A DNA stretch of 64,000 nucleotides from Echinometra lucunter (Eukaryota > Echinodermata > Echinoidea > Camarodonta > Echinometridae), in contig CM057157.1 in assembly GCA_029962745.1 (NCBI GenBank), forward strand, positions 23,306,088 through 23,370,087. The letters are read 5' to 3'. Shown here one piece after another: positions 13,546-26,217 of this stretch. Below the pieces are notes generated by a model. The model was not told where the DNA came from, searched no databases, and worked only from the letters and a program-made list of their open reading frames with translations. Position numbers and translations under genes: made by a program. Position 1 is the stretch's first letter. Each line of letters begins with the position of its first letter.

Positions 13546-13970
13546 GCTGCCGTTGTTTTTGAAGAAGAAGATGATGATCATAATGAGCATGATCATGATG
13601 ATGACAATAATGATGATGAGCATGAGGAGAAGGGGAATATGACAGCAGTTGGGAGAAGGGGGAGGGAGGAGGAGGGGGTGGAGCTGGGGTGGAGGAGGTG
13701 GAGATGGGGGAGGTGGTGGTGGTGGTGGCGGTAGTGGTGGTGGTGGTGGTGGTGGTGGTGGAGGAGGAGGAGGAGGAGGAGGAGGAGGAGGAGGAGGAGG
13801 AAGAGAGTATTCAATACCGTAACACGCAAAAGAAAGAAGAATTTTCATTTTTTTTCGGAGCTGAATATGGATCCGAGCAGGACAATGAGGTGATGGTGAT
13901 AATGAAGATGACGACAATGATGACGATGGTGATGACGAAGACGATGATGAGCATGATGACGAGGAGGAAG
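13494..13970 (+). repeat. Compound trinucleotide array (GAT)n-(GGT)n-(GGA)n
   Basis: A GAT tract (13494-13540) is followed by GGT (about 13711-13760) and GGA (about 13758-13801) tracts, then a second GAT-rich stretch to about 13965. Frames over it are poly-Met, poly-Val/Glu, poly-Pro or poly-Ile and were not called as genes. Confidence 0.9.
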
Positions 13971-14610
13971 GGGGGGGGGGAGGGTACAAAAACCACTTCA
14001 ATCGAACTGTCATAATTATGAAGGAGAAACGTGGATTTTGAAAGTGATGGTTAATAAAAGAAGATGGTTAAGCTCTTCTAAGGTGCTGGGGAAAACCCGG
14101 AAAAAATTAAGAAATGGGAGACCAATGTAGGTGTTAGGAGCAAGATGTTTCGTCTAGATCAGGGGAGGAACATTAATTTCAAGATCAGGGAAGTGGGGAG
14201 TCGGGGCAAACACCCCTTCTTTATCCTGTTCAGTCCACTGACGTGTTTCTCAAATATTCTTGTTAGTTTTGTAAGCTATTTCTAACCCCAATGACATTCT
14301 CAATATTTTATATCAACTTTAAAATTTGAATAACTTTTACTGTAGTTAGTATCGATCGTCAACCAATGAAAACTGCGTATGATAATGTAGAATGATGAAA
14401 TATAGGTTTAGCCTATTTAAATGAAACATGAGTCAAATGAAATGAACATATCACATAATGTTATAATAAACATGATAAACTAAGGACGTTCTTAATATAA
14501 CACTTGGCTTTACGAAAGAGTTACACCACTATCTCCAGTGGCATATGCAGACATCTGCATCGATCCGGAGGGGAAAACATCGCATTTTACTATGATGCAG
14601 GCATTTATTA

Positions 14611-14986
14611 CACACTAAGAAAAAAAAGGTACAATTTTGCACAAAATACAAATGCAAAACTGGGAGCTCCTTTTTGGGTGCAACTTTGTACCTCAAGAAG
14701 CTTTTGCACTGTAAGGGTGCAGTTAGCTATTTCGCACCCTAAAGGGTGCAGAGTTATACCCCTCAGAAAAGGTGCAAATTTGCTCCCTTTTGAATGCAAA
14801 ATTTTTGCACCCTTAAAGGTGCAAAGTTGCATCTTTTAGGGTGCAAACGGGCATTCCCGGGTGCAAACAAGAACAAAAAGGTACATTTTTTGCACCCTTT
14901 TCATGGAGGGTGCAAGATTGCACCCAAAAAGATGCTGCCAGCGTTTCAATTAGGGTGAAAACTTGAACCTTTTTTTTCTTAGTGTG
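14611..14986. mobile_element. MITE with perfect 20-bp terminal inverted repeats
   Basis: The left end cacactaagaaaaaaaaggt (14611-14630) is exactly the reverse complement of the right end (14967-14986). The 376-bp interior is built from many copies of 'gggtgca' and its complement 'tgcaccc' in both orientations. No transposase is encoded, so it would be a non-autonomous DNA transposon. Confidence 0.8.
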
Positions 14987-17729
14987 ACGGAAATGACGGA
15001 AACTACTTTTTGAAGGCCAATTTAGAAGAAAAAAGTCTTTTGGAACTGATGTGCCACTTCGTACGTTTCCATGTGCAATCGAAGAATTACTTACAGCGAT
15101 ATGATTCCTTACTCTACCAATTTGGAGCATGGTTGCATGTTTTCTGAAAAATTTTGGGAGGGGATTCCGGAAACGCAATATTATTTTCAAACCAGAGAGA
15201 ACATTGCACTGCAATATCGTTGCAATGAATGGTCTCTTTTGCAACGATCCAAAATGACTCCGATTTGAGTAGATCTATACTTTTAAAAATTAGTTTTGAT
15301 GTCGTAATCGGTCTAAAATATTGATAAACAACGCGAACATGGCAAATAATGGCAAATCACATGGAAGGCTCTTACAAAATATTTTTCAGATGGAATCAAG
15401 TCTAAGATTTTAGCACTTACCCGTTTAGATTACGCTTATCGTCGCGAAAAAAATGTGAGCACTGTAAGTCTTATCATTTATTTACGATATTTAAACAGAG
15501 ATTTGATATTCACCTTGAAACCATGAAGCCATTTATTATTTGTTTTCTCTGGGTTGGAAATCTGTTGAGGGAGGCAATCTGCCCCCTACCCCATGCGAAC
15601 ACGCCAGTGGTTCTCAGATACGAAGATGATCATCATCTTACTTGAGCAAATTCAGTTCAGATCGGATTATACCCCTTCAGTCCAATCTTGAGGGTGTCCT
15701 TTATGAGCTCACCATGATTGTACATCCCGGATCGATCATTTATCAAACCATATTGAAAAAAAAAATCATAAAAAAGAGAGAAAATAATAATTAAAAAACA
15801 AAAGATAAAAATGATATCAAATTACACTAATGAAAAAGAACACCACGTGACATCTTGCTCTCTGGAGTATCTTTTCATTTAGAAATGGTTGAAATATTCT
15901 AAAAATAGCCCAAAAGGGAGGATGTGAATTTATTTAATGATTCCACTTCACCATATTCACTCCAGGGTACTTGAAAAGTCATAATGACCATTTACATGAA
16001 TGATGTACTTTTCTAATCAGACACAAAGCCATCAGTTTACACTTTCACGCGTCTGATGTTACATTTTTGGGAAATCCCCACGCAATTTACCACTCATGAT
16101 TACAGCATCGACTGAGCCGGGGGACACTTTACCCTGCCATGTTTGGCCATTCTAAAGAATGTTAAACAAATTCTTTTGAAATCCGCTTAGGCTCCGAGGG
16201 TATATAGCACCGCGAGTTTGCTCAAATTCGACACAAAGTTTTAGGAATCCAGACTTTTCATACCTAAGCAACTATTGAACTACGAACCAGGCAAGGTTGA
16301 GGCTAGAATTCCAACCAACGTTCAGATATATTACTGATTTTACAATTGTCGTCGTCGTATTACTGAGGCTGTAGAACTCTCTCTCATCTCAACCAATTCT
16401 ACACCATTTACTGAGGTTCTTCTACAATTCAAAAGGTAACAGAAGTTTTATTCTTGATCACAAACTCACAAACGAATCACTGTGAGATGATATAGCCACA
16501 AGTAAAACTATGTTACTGATTAATCTGATATATTGTCGATATTTTCTTCTTCTGTACTAACGCTTTTCATGAACATTTATCGTTCTTTCTTCGAACTGAC
16601 TCTATGATATTAATGGAAAAGTTACAATTAATTTTGAAGTGATTACTATCAGTTATCGGAATTTGTACCCCAATCTTTACAATAGCAGCATCTCTAAGGG
16701 TGCACATCAACCCCCCCCCCCCTCTCCCGGGGTTCAAGCTTGCAAGTTAATATGGGTGCAAGTTTGTAAAAAATAAGTCTTTTATGGTTCAAATGAGCAA
16801 CTATGGTTGTAGGCTGGGGTTGAGTTCTGCCCTGTTTAAATTCAAAATGTTCATATTTTGAATGTCCGTATATTCGTGGGTACTAAGCATAATCCAGTGG
16901 TGTTTTAAAAAAAAATCATTATTATTTATAATGCAAAATTTGTGTGTGTGTGTGTGTGTGTGTATTCAATGTGTCAAGATGTTGAGAACGTTAGGTCGAA
17001 AACTGAATTCAAATCTCAGTCGGTTATCAAGACGATGCTTTGGGCATTATTTAATCAGCCCCCTCCTTAATGACAGCTGTTTTATGTACATTACAACTAT
17101 GTTTTGACAAATATATTACTTGATAAACCATGCAACATATAAATCACACCTCTACAAAGTTCCACATAGGCCTACATGTAATTTAAATCTACCTATAGCT
17201 TTTAAAGGATACGAAATACTAGTATTTCGTGGGATAATGAGTTCCAGTTAACGTCCAGGGGTTCTATAAACAACATACAAGTTGAAGAAAAGCACCCAAG
17301 CAGCCATAATGACGAAACATCTGAAGTAATGCGGGGGTGGGAGTGGCACCATATGAAATAATATGAGAAAACAAAATTGTAGAGTGATTGGAAAAATGGT
17401 AGGGATCGTACAATCTTACCTTCTGCTTCTCAATTTCCTGTCCCCCTTTTCCTCTGTTTTCATTTTCATATATATATATATATTTTGCGGGTGAGGGGCA
17501 CCCTTTTCCCATGAGCTGCGCCAACTCTTCAGAATGTCCTGCCTGTAATATCGAACGGATTAAATGGACCGACCTATTTCTTCCTTCCTTAAACAGGAAT
17601 GAAGGGAAATAAAAAGGTTATAAGCCTTCAAGCATCTGTATATTACTGTAGAAATTAGAAAAAGAAAGGACGTTAAAAAGTGAAAGGATAGTCGTTTTCA
17701 CACCCTGATAAAGGAATGAATGTTAGGCT
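14987..17729. other. Non-coding
   Basis: No protein-like frame seen. It contains a C run near 16710, a (GT)n tract at about 16940-16963 and scattered A/T runs. Nothing else recognised. Confidence 0.45.
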
Positions 17730-18039
17730 TACTCTCTTATAAAAAAAAGAAAAGGAGTGAACGCGTTCACTCTGTTTGGGGTGAATTTCAGAAGAGTGTG
17801 AAATTAGATTGAATTAAGAGTGAATTAAGAGTAAGAATGTTGATATTCACTCTTTATTCACTCTTTCAGGAGTGACCTCAGTGATCACTCAAAATTCTTA
17901 ATTGATCATAGAGGTTACCCCTAAAAGTGAATATCACAATTTTTACTCTTAACGCACTCTTAACTGCTTAATATTCTAAATGCACTGAAATTCCCCCCTA
18001 ATAGAGTGAACGTGTCTACTATTTTATTTTTAAGGGAGT
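17730..18039. mobile_element. Putative MITE rich in 'agagtgaa' motifs
   Basis: The ends are imperfectly inverted: tactctcttataaaa on the left against the complement of ttatttttaagggagta on the right. Both are followed inward by a gttcactct-like block. The interior repeats 'aagagtgaa' and its complement many times. Confidence 0.5.
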
Positions 18040-20021
18040 ACCCCTTACTATAGTCATGCCTGTGGGCTAGACATTGCACTTTTCATAGAGGGAAATTACT
18101 TACTTTTTCATTGTGTGCAAAAAACTCAACGGCAATGGGGTAACAAAGAACAGTTTTAGAATAATAGACACTGATAGAGGCTTTTTATTTTACGAACTGA
18201 ATGGCCGAATGCAGATTACAGAGACTATGTGGAGGAGGGGGGTGCATTGGCAGATTATAGGGCGGGGAGGGGTAGATTGGGAGGTTATACAGGGAGGGGA
18301 AGGGGTAATGGTCTCCGGCGGACGAGCTATAAAGCGACTTGGGGGGGGGGGTGACGTAAAAACTTATTTTGCTTGTCATGTGCCCCTTTTCTCTCTTTTT
18401 TATTCTTTTTATCTTTCTTCGCTCCGATTAACCGTTCATTGAGGGCCCATGCCCCCCCCCCCTCCCTAGCAATTCAAATATCTTGAGAAATACATGAATA
18501 ATGATAGTAATTATGTTAATACTCATAAGCCCTATAGCGCTAATGCAGTTACGATTCTTCTCATGCAGCGCTCACGCATAAGAGTGCATCATCTCATCAA
18601 TTTGGAAAGAGTGTGGCCTACTTCACATCCATACAGTAGTTCAGTTCATTTCCCTCATCCTCACATCATTTGTGACAAGTAGGAATTGCTATGACACCTT
18701 AGAAAAACCCGTCAATGAATTGAGTCTTGCTTTTTCGATTTCCGATCTGAAAAAGTGATAACACACGAATGATCATTATTTATATCACGGGGCTGCAAAC
18801 TGTATTTTCGGAAGGTATGGGAAAGAAATCGCTAACACAGTATTCATAGCAGCCGATGCCCATTTTTATTGCTCCGGTGGGTACCAATGTTCATTTATTG
18901 CTATTTTTGTTTTGTCAGACCGTATTTTTAGAAGTATTAATATTAGTTATTATTTTTTTTAAATGTCACTGATTTATGAGAAAATATATGGATTCGGTTC
19001 CTTTTGATATGTCTATATTTCGGAATTTGGGGAGTCATAACCTCAATTTCTTAATCATTATGCAGAGCCCATGCATATACATACAGAAAGTGTCCCAAAT
19101 CAAGAAAAAAGTAAATTTTAAACAAACCCTGTGTGACTTCCTTTTGTCACTATAGAGGGCAGATTATAATTATTGTATGTAGTGGCGGCAGTGGTGTTGG
19201 GGAGGGTGTACCTTGTTAAAGCATGTCTCTGTTCCATTTCCCTGGTTAAAGGCAGGGACTAAGTATATCGTGAACAGCCTCTCTGTTATAATCTGACAGG
19301 GTGGCTGTGCCCCCTCTGCCCATCTTAGTCTCTGCATGGTCCCGTCCCGTCCCGTCCCTTATTATTACAAATCTGGTTTAAACGGTGTAATAAAATACAA
19401 TTTGCCTGTCATAGAGATAAAAATTTGACTCCTCCCAGGGCTTCATATTCTCAGAAGGCGACTCGGGGTATTACTTGACCCTTAAAGCATCATTTCCGTA
19501 AAAGTTCATTCATATATGACCTAAGCAGTAATTGAAGTTCATGGCCATACTAACTTGAGAGCCCCGCGGTGGAAGCCACGCACCAGAAGAGGTTACATAC
19601 TCTTGCTTGAAACACAGTCTAAGCATACTGGGAGATCACAGCAGGAGGGGTGCATTGCTCTTGCATTTTGTTCGTAAGATAGATGCTCCGCATCTTTTCT
19701 TTGGCATCTCCACGGAGATTGATACATCATTCGCCACGCGTGGAGATAACGAAGAAGCTAGTGCACGGCCCCTGGATAAATTGGCCTCGTGTTCTGGATA
19801 AATCAATATACATCTGTGTGACATCGGCGGCGGGCTGCTGTGAACTTACGCTACGCTGTACAGCCTGGATGCCAGTTGTATACCTTCCAGATTATCCCCC
19901 AAATCCAATCGACTTAACGGACTACATGTAGCTGTTACCGTATCTCTTTCTTCTTTCCCCATCTCTCTGCATGCGCTCAGATTGTTGTGTTCTGTGAAGT
20001 AACTATACATAAATCGACAGC
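18040..20021 (+). other. Upstream region of the first EF-hand gene
   Basis: No coding sequence recognised. A pyrimidine-rich stretch ending in ctcag at 19980, 41 bases before the ATG at 20022, could be the acceptor of an intron in the 5' UTR. The second EF-hand gene has a similar pyrimidine-AG 50 bases before its ATG. No convincing TATA box was chosen. Confidence 0.3.
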
Positions 20022-20176
20022 ATGTACCACCACACGATCAACGCTTTCACCAACGTGATTTTGGCGGCAACGCTTTTATCTTGTATTCTGTCGTCGCTAA
20101 CGGATGCGTGCTCTTCCAAGTCGAATCAAGAGTCGACAACATCGAATCCAGGCCCACGTGGAAACCATGGGTTTAG
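20022..20176 (+). CDS. EF-hand protein A, exon 1 (signal peptide)
   Basis: Starts MYHHTINAF and ends GNHGF plus two bases of an Arg codon. The donor is gtaagc at 20177. The start is supported by alignment with MYHQALNAF of the paralogue. Cys30 is the only cysteine expected in the mature protein. Confidence 0.8.
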
Positions 20177-21824
20177 GTAAGCACTTCAAAAAAGGATTCG
20201 TGAATTTAGGACGGGAAGGGGGGGGGGGGCAAAATCAACCAGTGTTCCTCCTTGAAATCAGATAGCCATTCCTTACGCAAACAGCTCCACAAAATATACC
20301 CCCACTTCCATGACTTCTCAAATATTCGGCACATAAGGCACCGTAAAGTGTAATGATAGCATTTTTTTAGGGCAGGGGCGGCCTTCTCAGATATCTTCCT
20401 GAATGGTGCCTCTTCCCATTTTACAATATTTCGGATTCGCAACGGAATCTATCATCCTTTCTTTCTCTTTCTAGATCGAAACGCCAAATCCGTTACATCT
20501 CCTATAGTTGCACTTTATTTTGATCTGTCTTATCTCTTTTGTGCAAACATTATGCTTATTGCAATTTTTTGGCTCTTTATGTAGTTCTTTTGAATTCAAT
20601 ACTTGGCCTACAGTCATGACAATGGATGTTTAATTTTATGTGTTGTTAATAAACGCATAATTTATAGATGTAAGAGCCCCTTATTTTTAACTATGATTTA
20701 GCGTACTCAGCTCAGTATCATTTGGGATGTGGGTGCCACAATATCTGCTGTACAGCTTAGGTGGCTCTTATCAATTACTGCTTTACCAATCCTTTCATGT
20801 GAAATTCTGAATAACCTGTTTTTTAAATTTCAGGCTCCGCCGTGAGGGAAGCATGGGAGAAGATAAACTCCATACAGTTGCGACATTTCCTGAATCATCA
20901 ATCATGGTCGATGAGCTCGCCCGTTTACTCGAACAGGACATCGATGACGAAGTATCGGTAATCGAGTGGACACTCGAGGGCTATTCGGTCGAGGATTTCT
21001 GGAAGCTGCTAAACATCTACGATAAAGATGGTGAGCATTGATACTTTCAATTAATTCAATTCAATTCAATCCAATAAATGATTTCGTCAAAACACATTTA
21101 GCAGTACAGAGACTGATTTTTTTTTTTCATTTCATTTATTTCTACAGTAACAGCAAATAATTGACAGAAATTTTCACTTTACAAAATCAATAAAAGCATA
21201 GAATACGAACGATTAAGATTCACTATATACAGCTTTAGTTTATATGTTTTAGATAATTAAGTAAATGAATACATAAATTGTGGCGGTAACCTTGAAAGCA
21301 ATGCTTGCAATTCAGGTTCCCAGAACAAAATTGATAGACAATATCAATGCAAGTCGTAGAGACTGTATAATTTTATACATAGCATCACATCGCAAGAAAT
21401 CACAATTTACATCGTAACACATGCAAGCTTCACTGTAAAAAAATATATTGGGTAAAATTTTAACCCGCACGAGGGTGATTATACATGTATGTCCAACCAA
21501 CTTTGGGCATTTCTTTGGACGTTTCTTTTTATCCAATTTGATGGAAATTTTGCTCATTCTAAAGTAATTAGTGCTTATTTTACCCTAACTGGACAATATG
21601 CTTCCCGCATTGAGTTAAAATATTACCCAAATTTGGTTGGACATATTATTACCCTCGTGCTGGTTAAAATTTTACCCAATAATTTTTACATTGTGCCATC
21701 TATATAAACATAATTGTGTATGTTAATCTTTCTCTCTTTGACTTCTTTCCCTCCGTTTCTTAATTTGCTCTCCCCCTCTCTCTCTCTCTTTCTCTCTCTC
21801 TGCCTGTCTGTCTGTCTGTCGGGG

Positions 21825-21855
<31 letters not shown>

Positions 21856-21927
21856 ACAGGTAATGACCAGATTTCAACAACCGAGATAGCTAAAGTACAG
21901 GCTGAACTGAGTAAAGTGCGGCTCTGA
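20022..21927 (+). CDS. Small secreted EF-hand protein A (three coding exons)
   Basis: Join of 20022-20176, 20834-21030 and 21860-21927 gives a 139-aa protein. Residues 1-29 form a signal peptide (hydrophobic core about 12-26, likely cleavage before Cys30). Residues 30-52 are polar. LRR at 53-55 marks the exon 1/2 join. Residues 85-96 form a first EF-type loop with Glu instead of Asp at position 1 and acidic residues at 3, 5 and 12. Residues 115-126 (DKDGNDQISTTE) form a canonical calcium loop. Between them lies EVSVIEWTLEGYSVEDFW. Its paralogue starts 10.8 kb downstream with identical intron phases and the same exon 2 length. I do not recognise the family by name; secretion and calcium binding are inferred from motifs. 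No transmembrane segment follows the signal peptide. Confidence 0.8.
20834..21030 (+). CDS. EF-hand protein A, exon 2 (first EF loop and core)
   Basis: Acceptor ttttaaatttcag before 20834; donor gtgagc at 21031. The length of 197 bases equals exon 2 of the paralogue. It encodes LRREGSMGE, then the DDEVSVIEW core, DFWKLL and the first residues of the second calcium loop. Confidence 0.85.
21431..21696. mobile_element. MITE in intron 2 of EF-hand gene A
   Basis: Long inverted ends: ttgggtaaaattttaacc...cacgagggt on the left pairs with accctcgtg...ggttaaaattttacccaa on the right, with outer ends cactgtaaaaa and tttttacattgtg. No protein is encoded. It accounts for much of intron 2. Confidence 0.75.
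21770..21850 (+). repeat. (TC)n tract serving as polypyrimidine tract
   Basis: Two TC/CTGT-rich microsatellite blocks end 9 bases before the exon 3 boundary of EF-hand gene A. The usual polypyrimidine stretch of the acceptor is therefore supplied by a microsatellite. Confidence 0.75.
21860..21927 (+). CDS. EF-hand protein A, exon 3 (end of second EF loop)
   Basis: Starts after catacag and completes the Gly at loop position 4, then NDQISTTEIAKVQAEL and the C-terminus KVRL, stop TGA at 21925-21927. The acceptor lies directly downstream of a (TC)n tract. Confidence 0.8.
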
Positions 21928-22775
21928 AATACACATGGACCTTTCCGACATAAAACTCATCTGAAATCTTAAGACAGAATAGTCATTTTTCTTTTTAGTC
22001 AAGTTTTTTTTTTCTAAACCACGCTTCAAAAAATAAGATGGTGGACAATGACAATTTACAGATGCCAAAGATTTGGACAAGAAGTTGAAATGATTATAAT
22101 AGTATTTAGGAGCTAATGACTTGTTGGATGCTTAACAATGCAGTCTTTAAAACCAACAATCTTTGCATGAAAGAAAAAAATCTTTAACGTATCTGCCAAA
22201 AATATAATACAAGAACTGTCTCTTTTTTAAAAATGATTATTCCAATGTGAGAATACTTCACAGTTGCACCATTTCAGTAAAAAGAATTGCTCTTGAAATT
22301 CTCAGATATTGAAATTCTCAAATATCTCAGATACATGACTTGAAATATATTTTTAAAACTTGGACCAAATTGTGATGTCATATATTTTCATGAATATGTA
22401 TTAATATCTAAACTCCTTTGATTTTCGTTGTTAGTGATTTTTAAAAGAGATTTAGTTTTTTTTTTGAAATACTAAAACTTCGATGATTCCTAAACCCTCG
22501 CGTATACACAGTACTTCCTTTTGGTACATTATCCCATTCTGAATACCTCCAGGACAGGTCCTTTGCCAGTGAAATATCATAACTATTAACCGCTTTAGAT
22601 TACGTAATTTGCACGTATTTATCTACCTGAAAGTACTATTTTGAAAATGCAATCTTTAGTAATGAGTTTTTGTGTGGTATTAGCTACATTATGACTGAAA
22701 TTTAAAAAAAAAGGAGAAAAAGGAATATATTCATAATGTTATAGTTTATATGTTTACTCCGTTTTACATTCTTTG

Positions 22776-22791
22776 AATAAATGGAAATAAA
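22776..22791 (+). promoter_or_regulatory. Candidate poly(A) signals of EF-hand gene A
   Basis: AATAAA occurs at 22776-22781 and 22786-22791, about 850 bases after the stop codon, in AT-rich sequence with no other frame. A further AATAAA lies at 23278. Which one is used cannot be told from sequence. Confidence 0.4.
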
Positions 22792-23584
22792 CTAAATACG
22801 AGAGTCAATTTCCTGAATTGTCTCTCTATCTCTCTCTCTGCACCCAGGTGTATGAACGAATTGCTTGGTTTGAAAGTGATGATTTGCCGTGAAGAGCAAC
22901 AGGTTATTTTTAAATTGCACTATGTTTGCGACCAGTCAAAGCTGTTAATCTCTGTCACCCTTATTTCCGTGTTATGAATACACTTTGTATGTCCTTTGCT
23001 CATAGAAAGGTGCTTCTTATTTATTAATGTAAATGGACTATTGTGAATATCAATATGAAAGACCATGCCTGTCACAAAGACATAGCCTTAAGTGCTGTGC
23101 AGGTACAAACATCCAGTATTACTTCTTGATAAAATATCTTTCCTAAATGCTATATTTAACCCCCTTTCTAAAAATGGTACTAGATATAAAGATATTGTAT
23201 ATGATGATTTTGGATATTCTTATATGCATATATTTATTGTATTCATGTAAAAAAGGCCCTTTACAATAGTATGAAGTAATAAAATGATGAATGAGAAAAG
23301 TTATTGTAATAAAGAGGAACATAATAAATTTTTTTGTTTTTGTTTTTGTAATGAACCAAGATGCATCACTTGTGCTTAATTTATCTTTTTTTTAGGGGGG
23401 GGGGGTTGAAATTAATATTATTGGTGCTCAAGAAATATGATTCTGCTTACCAGTATTTATGGAACTATTTTTTTTCATATGGTTGCAATAGAAGTTATCC
23501 GCTGGATCATTGTCCTATCAGAAACTAAAAAAAAAACCCACTTGAAATATATTAAAGCCAAAGGTGATGAGAGAGGTCTAGAGG

Positions 23585-23841
23585 GAGAGAGAGAGAGAGA
23601 GAGCCCACACACTCACACACTGAGGGGAGAGACAGAAGGAGAATGACCGGGACATACTAATGATTAAGATAACGGTGGATTAAAACAGAGCATTACAAAG
23701 TTTTTTGTATGCACTTATAATTGAGGAATAAAAAGATGATGAGATAATGAGAGAAAGATAGAGAGATAGAGAGAGAAAGAGAGAGAGAGAACTTGGAGGG
23801 GATATCAAACGGTATATGTAAGGAGAGAGATAGATATATAG

Positions 23842-23900
<59 letters not shown>

Positions 23901-24122
23901 CTATTAGACGGGATAGAAGACAATGAAATGAAGTAGCTTGGACATTTGCCACGGCAGTCGGAAAGACTGATAGTAAAAGTGCAGAAAAAGTGGTTATAGT
24001 GAAATGTGATAAGAGGGGCAGGAAAGGATGTAATGTGACAGAGAGAGAGAGAGAGAGAGGGAGAAAGACTGAGGTGGGTAACGAAATAGACAAAAAGCGA
24101 GAGGGCGAAGGAGAGAGAAAGA

Positions 24123-24178
<56 letters not shown>
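23585..24178 (+). repeat. Cluster of (GA)n microsatellites
   Basis: GA tracts at about 23585-23603, 23756-23790, 23844-23900, 24040-24062 and 24112-24178 lie in purine-rich sequence. Minus-strand frames are S/L strings and are not genes. Confidence 0.9.
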
Positions 24179-24697
24179 CAAAACGGGGGAGGGAAGTCAG
24201 CATGAGTATTTGAGAAGTTCCTTGTTTTTACTGTTTAAAAAAATAGTAGGTGCTTGAGTGAATGATAAGAAATACAGTATTTTTTTTATAGAAGCATAAA
24301 GACATGAATCTATTATTATACCCTTGTGGCAAAATGTCAATTAAAAGAAAAAAAAAAACTTTAAATGGAAACAATTTTGTATCATATCTTTTTTCTCTTC
24401 CGATTCGACTCAACGGTTTGGATTAGATTACGAGGAAGTTGCGTTGGTGGAAGATAATGCGATAACTTAAATAAAAATTAAAGGGTTTTATTGAAAATTC
24501 CATAGTTGCAATCTTTCAAATGATTTGACATGGATTTAAAAAAAATGATTGACTGGAGTACGATAACATCATGAGAAACACATATATGCTAAAACTCTAT
24601 ATCAAATTCAATAAATTGAGAAAGAAAAGGAGAGTGAAAGAGAGATAGATGGAACAAGAACCAGCAAGATCTGAGAATGATATGGAGAAGATAAGGA

Positions 24698-24849
24698 GCC
24701 CGTTGCATAAAACTTTTGCCGGAGTTTTTTATGGCAAAATTTGAGGAAACTACGGCAAAAAAATTTTTTCCATAGTTTTCCATTACATAAAAATTTGCCA
24801 GACTTTTTTTTGCCAGAAAAAAGTCTGGCAAAAGTTTTATGCAACGGGC
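24698..24849. mobile_element. MITE with perfect 23-bp TIRs (gcccgttgcataaaac)
   Basis: The left end gcccgttgcataaaacttttgcc at 24698-24720 is the exact complement of the right end at 24827-24849. The interior 'ggcaaaa' and 'tttgcc' blocks continue the fold. The flanks share 'aag'. Related ends bound the elements at 50687-50835 and 56148-56296. Confidence 0.85.
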
Positions 24850-24937
24850 CCAAGGAGGGAAGGGGAAGCAAGGGAAACTGAGAGAGATGAGCTAGGAGGA
24901 AGAACATATTTTGATAAAGGAACACTTCATGGAAAAA

Positions 24938-25896
24938 TATACGGGGTGGCCCAAAAAGAACGGAACACCCGTTATCCTTAATTTCAGCGAAATAAATGAC
25001 ACGATGTGAAAATTGTTTATTTGGTTCGAAAGAGAATTCATTTTCCTTGAAAATGACACCAAAATCATTAATTTTGGCTCATGCGTTCAGATTTTAGGGC
25101 TCATTCCGTGAGGCAATGTCATTTTCAAAATTTGCTACTTTTGTGACTGAAATCATGTGAGATGAAGGGAAAACCTTCCACCTGACGGCTTTCCAGAGAA
25201 ACGGCTCCCTGCCTAAAGAATCTCCACTAAAGAATCTCCACGTTTTCAATTGTGTTGAATGTGGATAGTGTGGAGATGTATCAATATTACTGAACACTAT
25301 CTGACAGGTCTGTGCCTCTGTGATCGTACTTGGTGAGCATCTATAGATTCTGCTCTCTAAAAGGAAAAGAGGAGATACTCTATATAAACTATATTCTCTC
25401 TCCATCGGAGAATCAAGTTAGAGTGATCACTTGACATTTTTTCAAAGAGAGATGGCATGATTTTTGTTACGTTTATCGCACGAAACATAAAACAAAGTTA
25501 ACAAACAAGTTTTAGTCACTAAACACATTTCACCATTTCTGGAGACTTGTGATAGTGTATGGAATCCTTTGTTCCATTTCCATTCTGACCGTAAAATTGT
25601 CAACTTCCGGACCTAACGTTTTAGATTAGGGAATAACAGAAACGATATTTTTTGGCCATTTCCGGTCAATCTAAAATACATTTCACAAGGTCTATTGCAT
25701 CCAAGAATTTTGCCTGATAGCATGATAGCCACTGCTGGTAGAAATTATCATGATTATCGAATTACTGCTACCATGGCAACTACTATAGCTGAATCACGAC
25801 GTAACTTGCTTATACTACAGCGATCAAAACCGTAGGAACTTCAAAGTAGGGTCTTTCCCTGACATAGCACCCTTACTGACTTGGACGCCCTGTATC
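24938..25896. mobile_element. Possible mariner/Tc1-type relic
   Basis: The left end atacggggtggcccaaaaag resembles the ACAGGGTGTCCCAAAA ends common in mariner-like elements. The right side carries a degenerate complement (cttggacgccctgtat, 25880-25895). The inner 0.95 kb has only short broken frames, such as a 103-codon minus frame at 25094-25405 that I could not assign. Low confidence, because the two ends match only partly. Confidence 0.35.
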
Positions 25897-26217
25897 TCCC
25901 TCTTCATAATGTATTCTGGGTCATATCTCAAGGCGTTTTGCAACTATATCGACATATTCTGTTGTTACATTCAAATTTGGCAATTTTAGAATCGCTATCA
26001 ATCATCTTAAACACAGTAAATTTTGTCATGATAAGTACCTGAAATGAAAGATCTTGAACAGTATCAGATAAATCAGAAGCCTATTCACAATCAGTGGAGA
26101 TTTAAAGGAAGCGAAATTGGGAAAGAGTTGTGTTCATGACTTTTAACCAATCAGAATCAAGCATTAATTTTGGGGTTGTCTTTATCCGAATCAAGACCTG
26201 CTAAAGTAGTTTTCAGA

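Noticed and set aside
13435..14013. 192-codon minus frame with poly-Pro and poly-Ile
   Set aside because: Compound trinucleotide array only.
14504..14839. 111-codon plus and 74-codon minus frames
   Set aside because: They lie within the 14611-14986 MITE and its 'gggtgca' words.
23680..24181. Overlapping Ser/Leu frames of 137 and 162 codons
   Set aside because: GA microsatellite cluster on the opposite strand.
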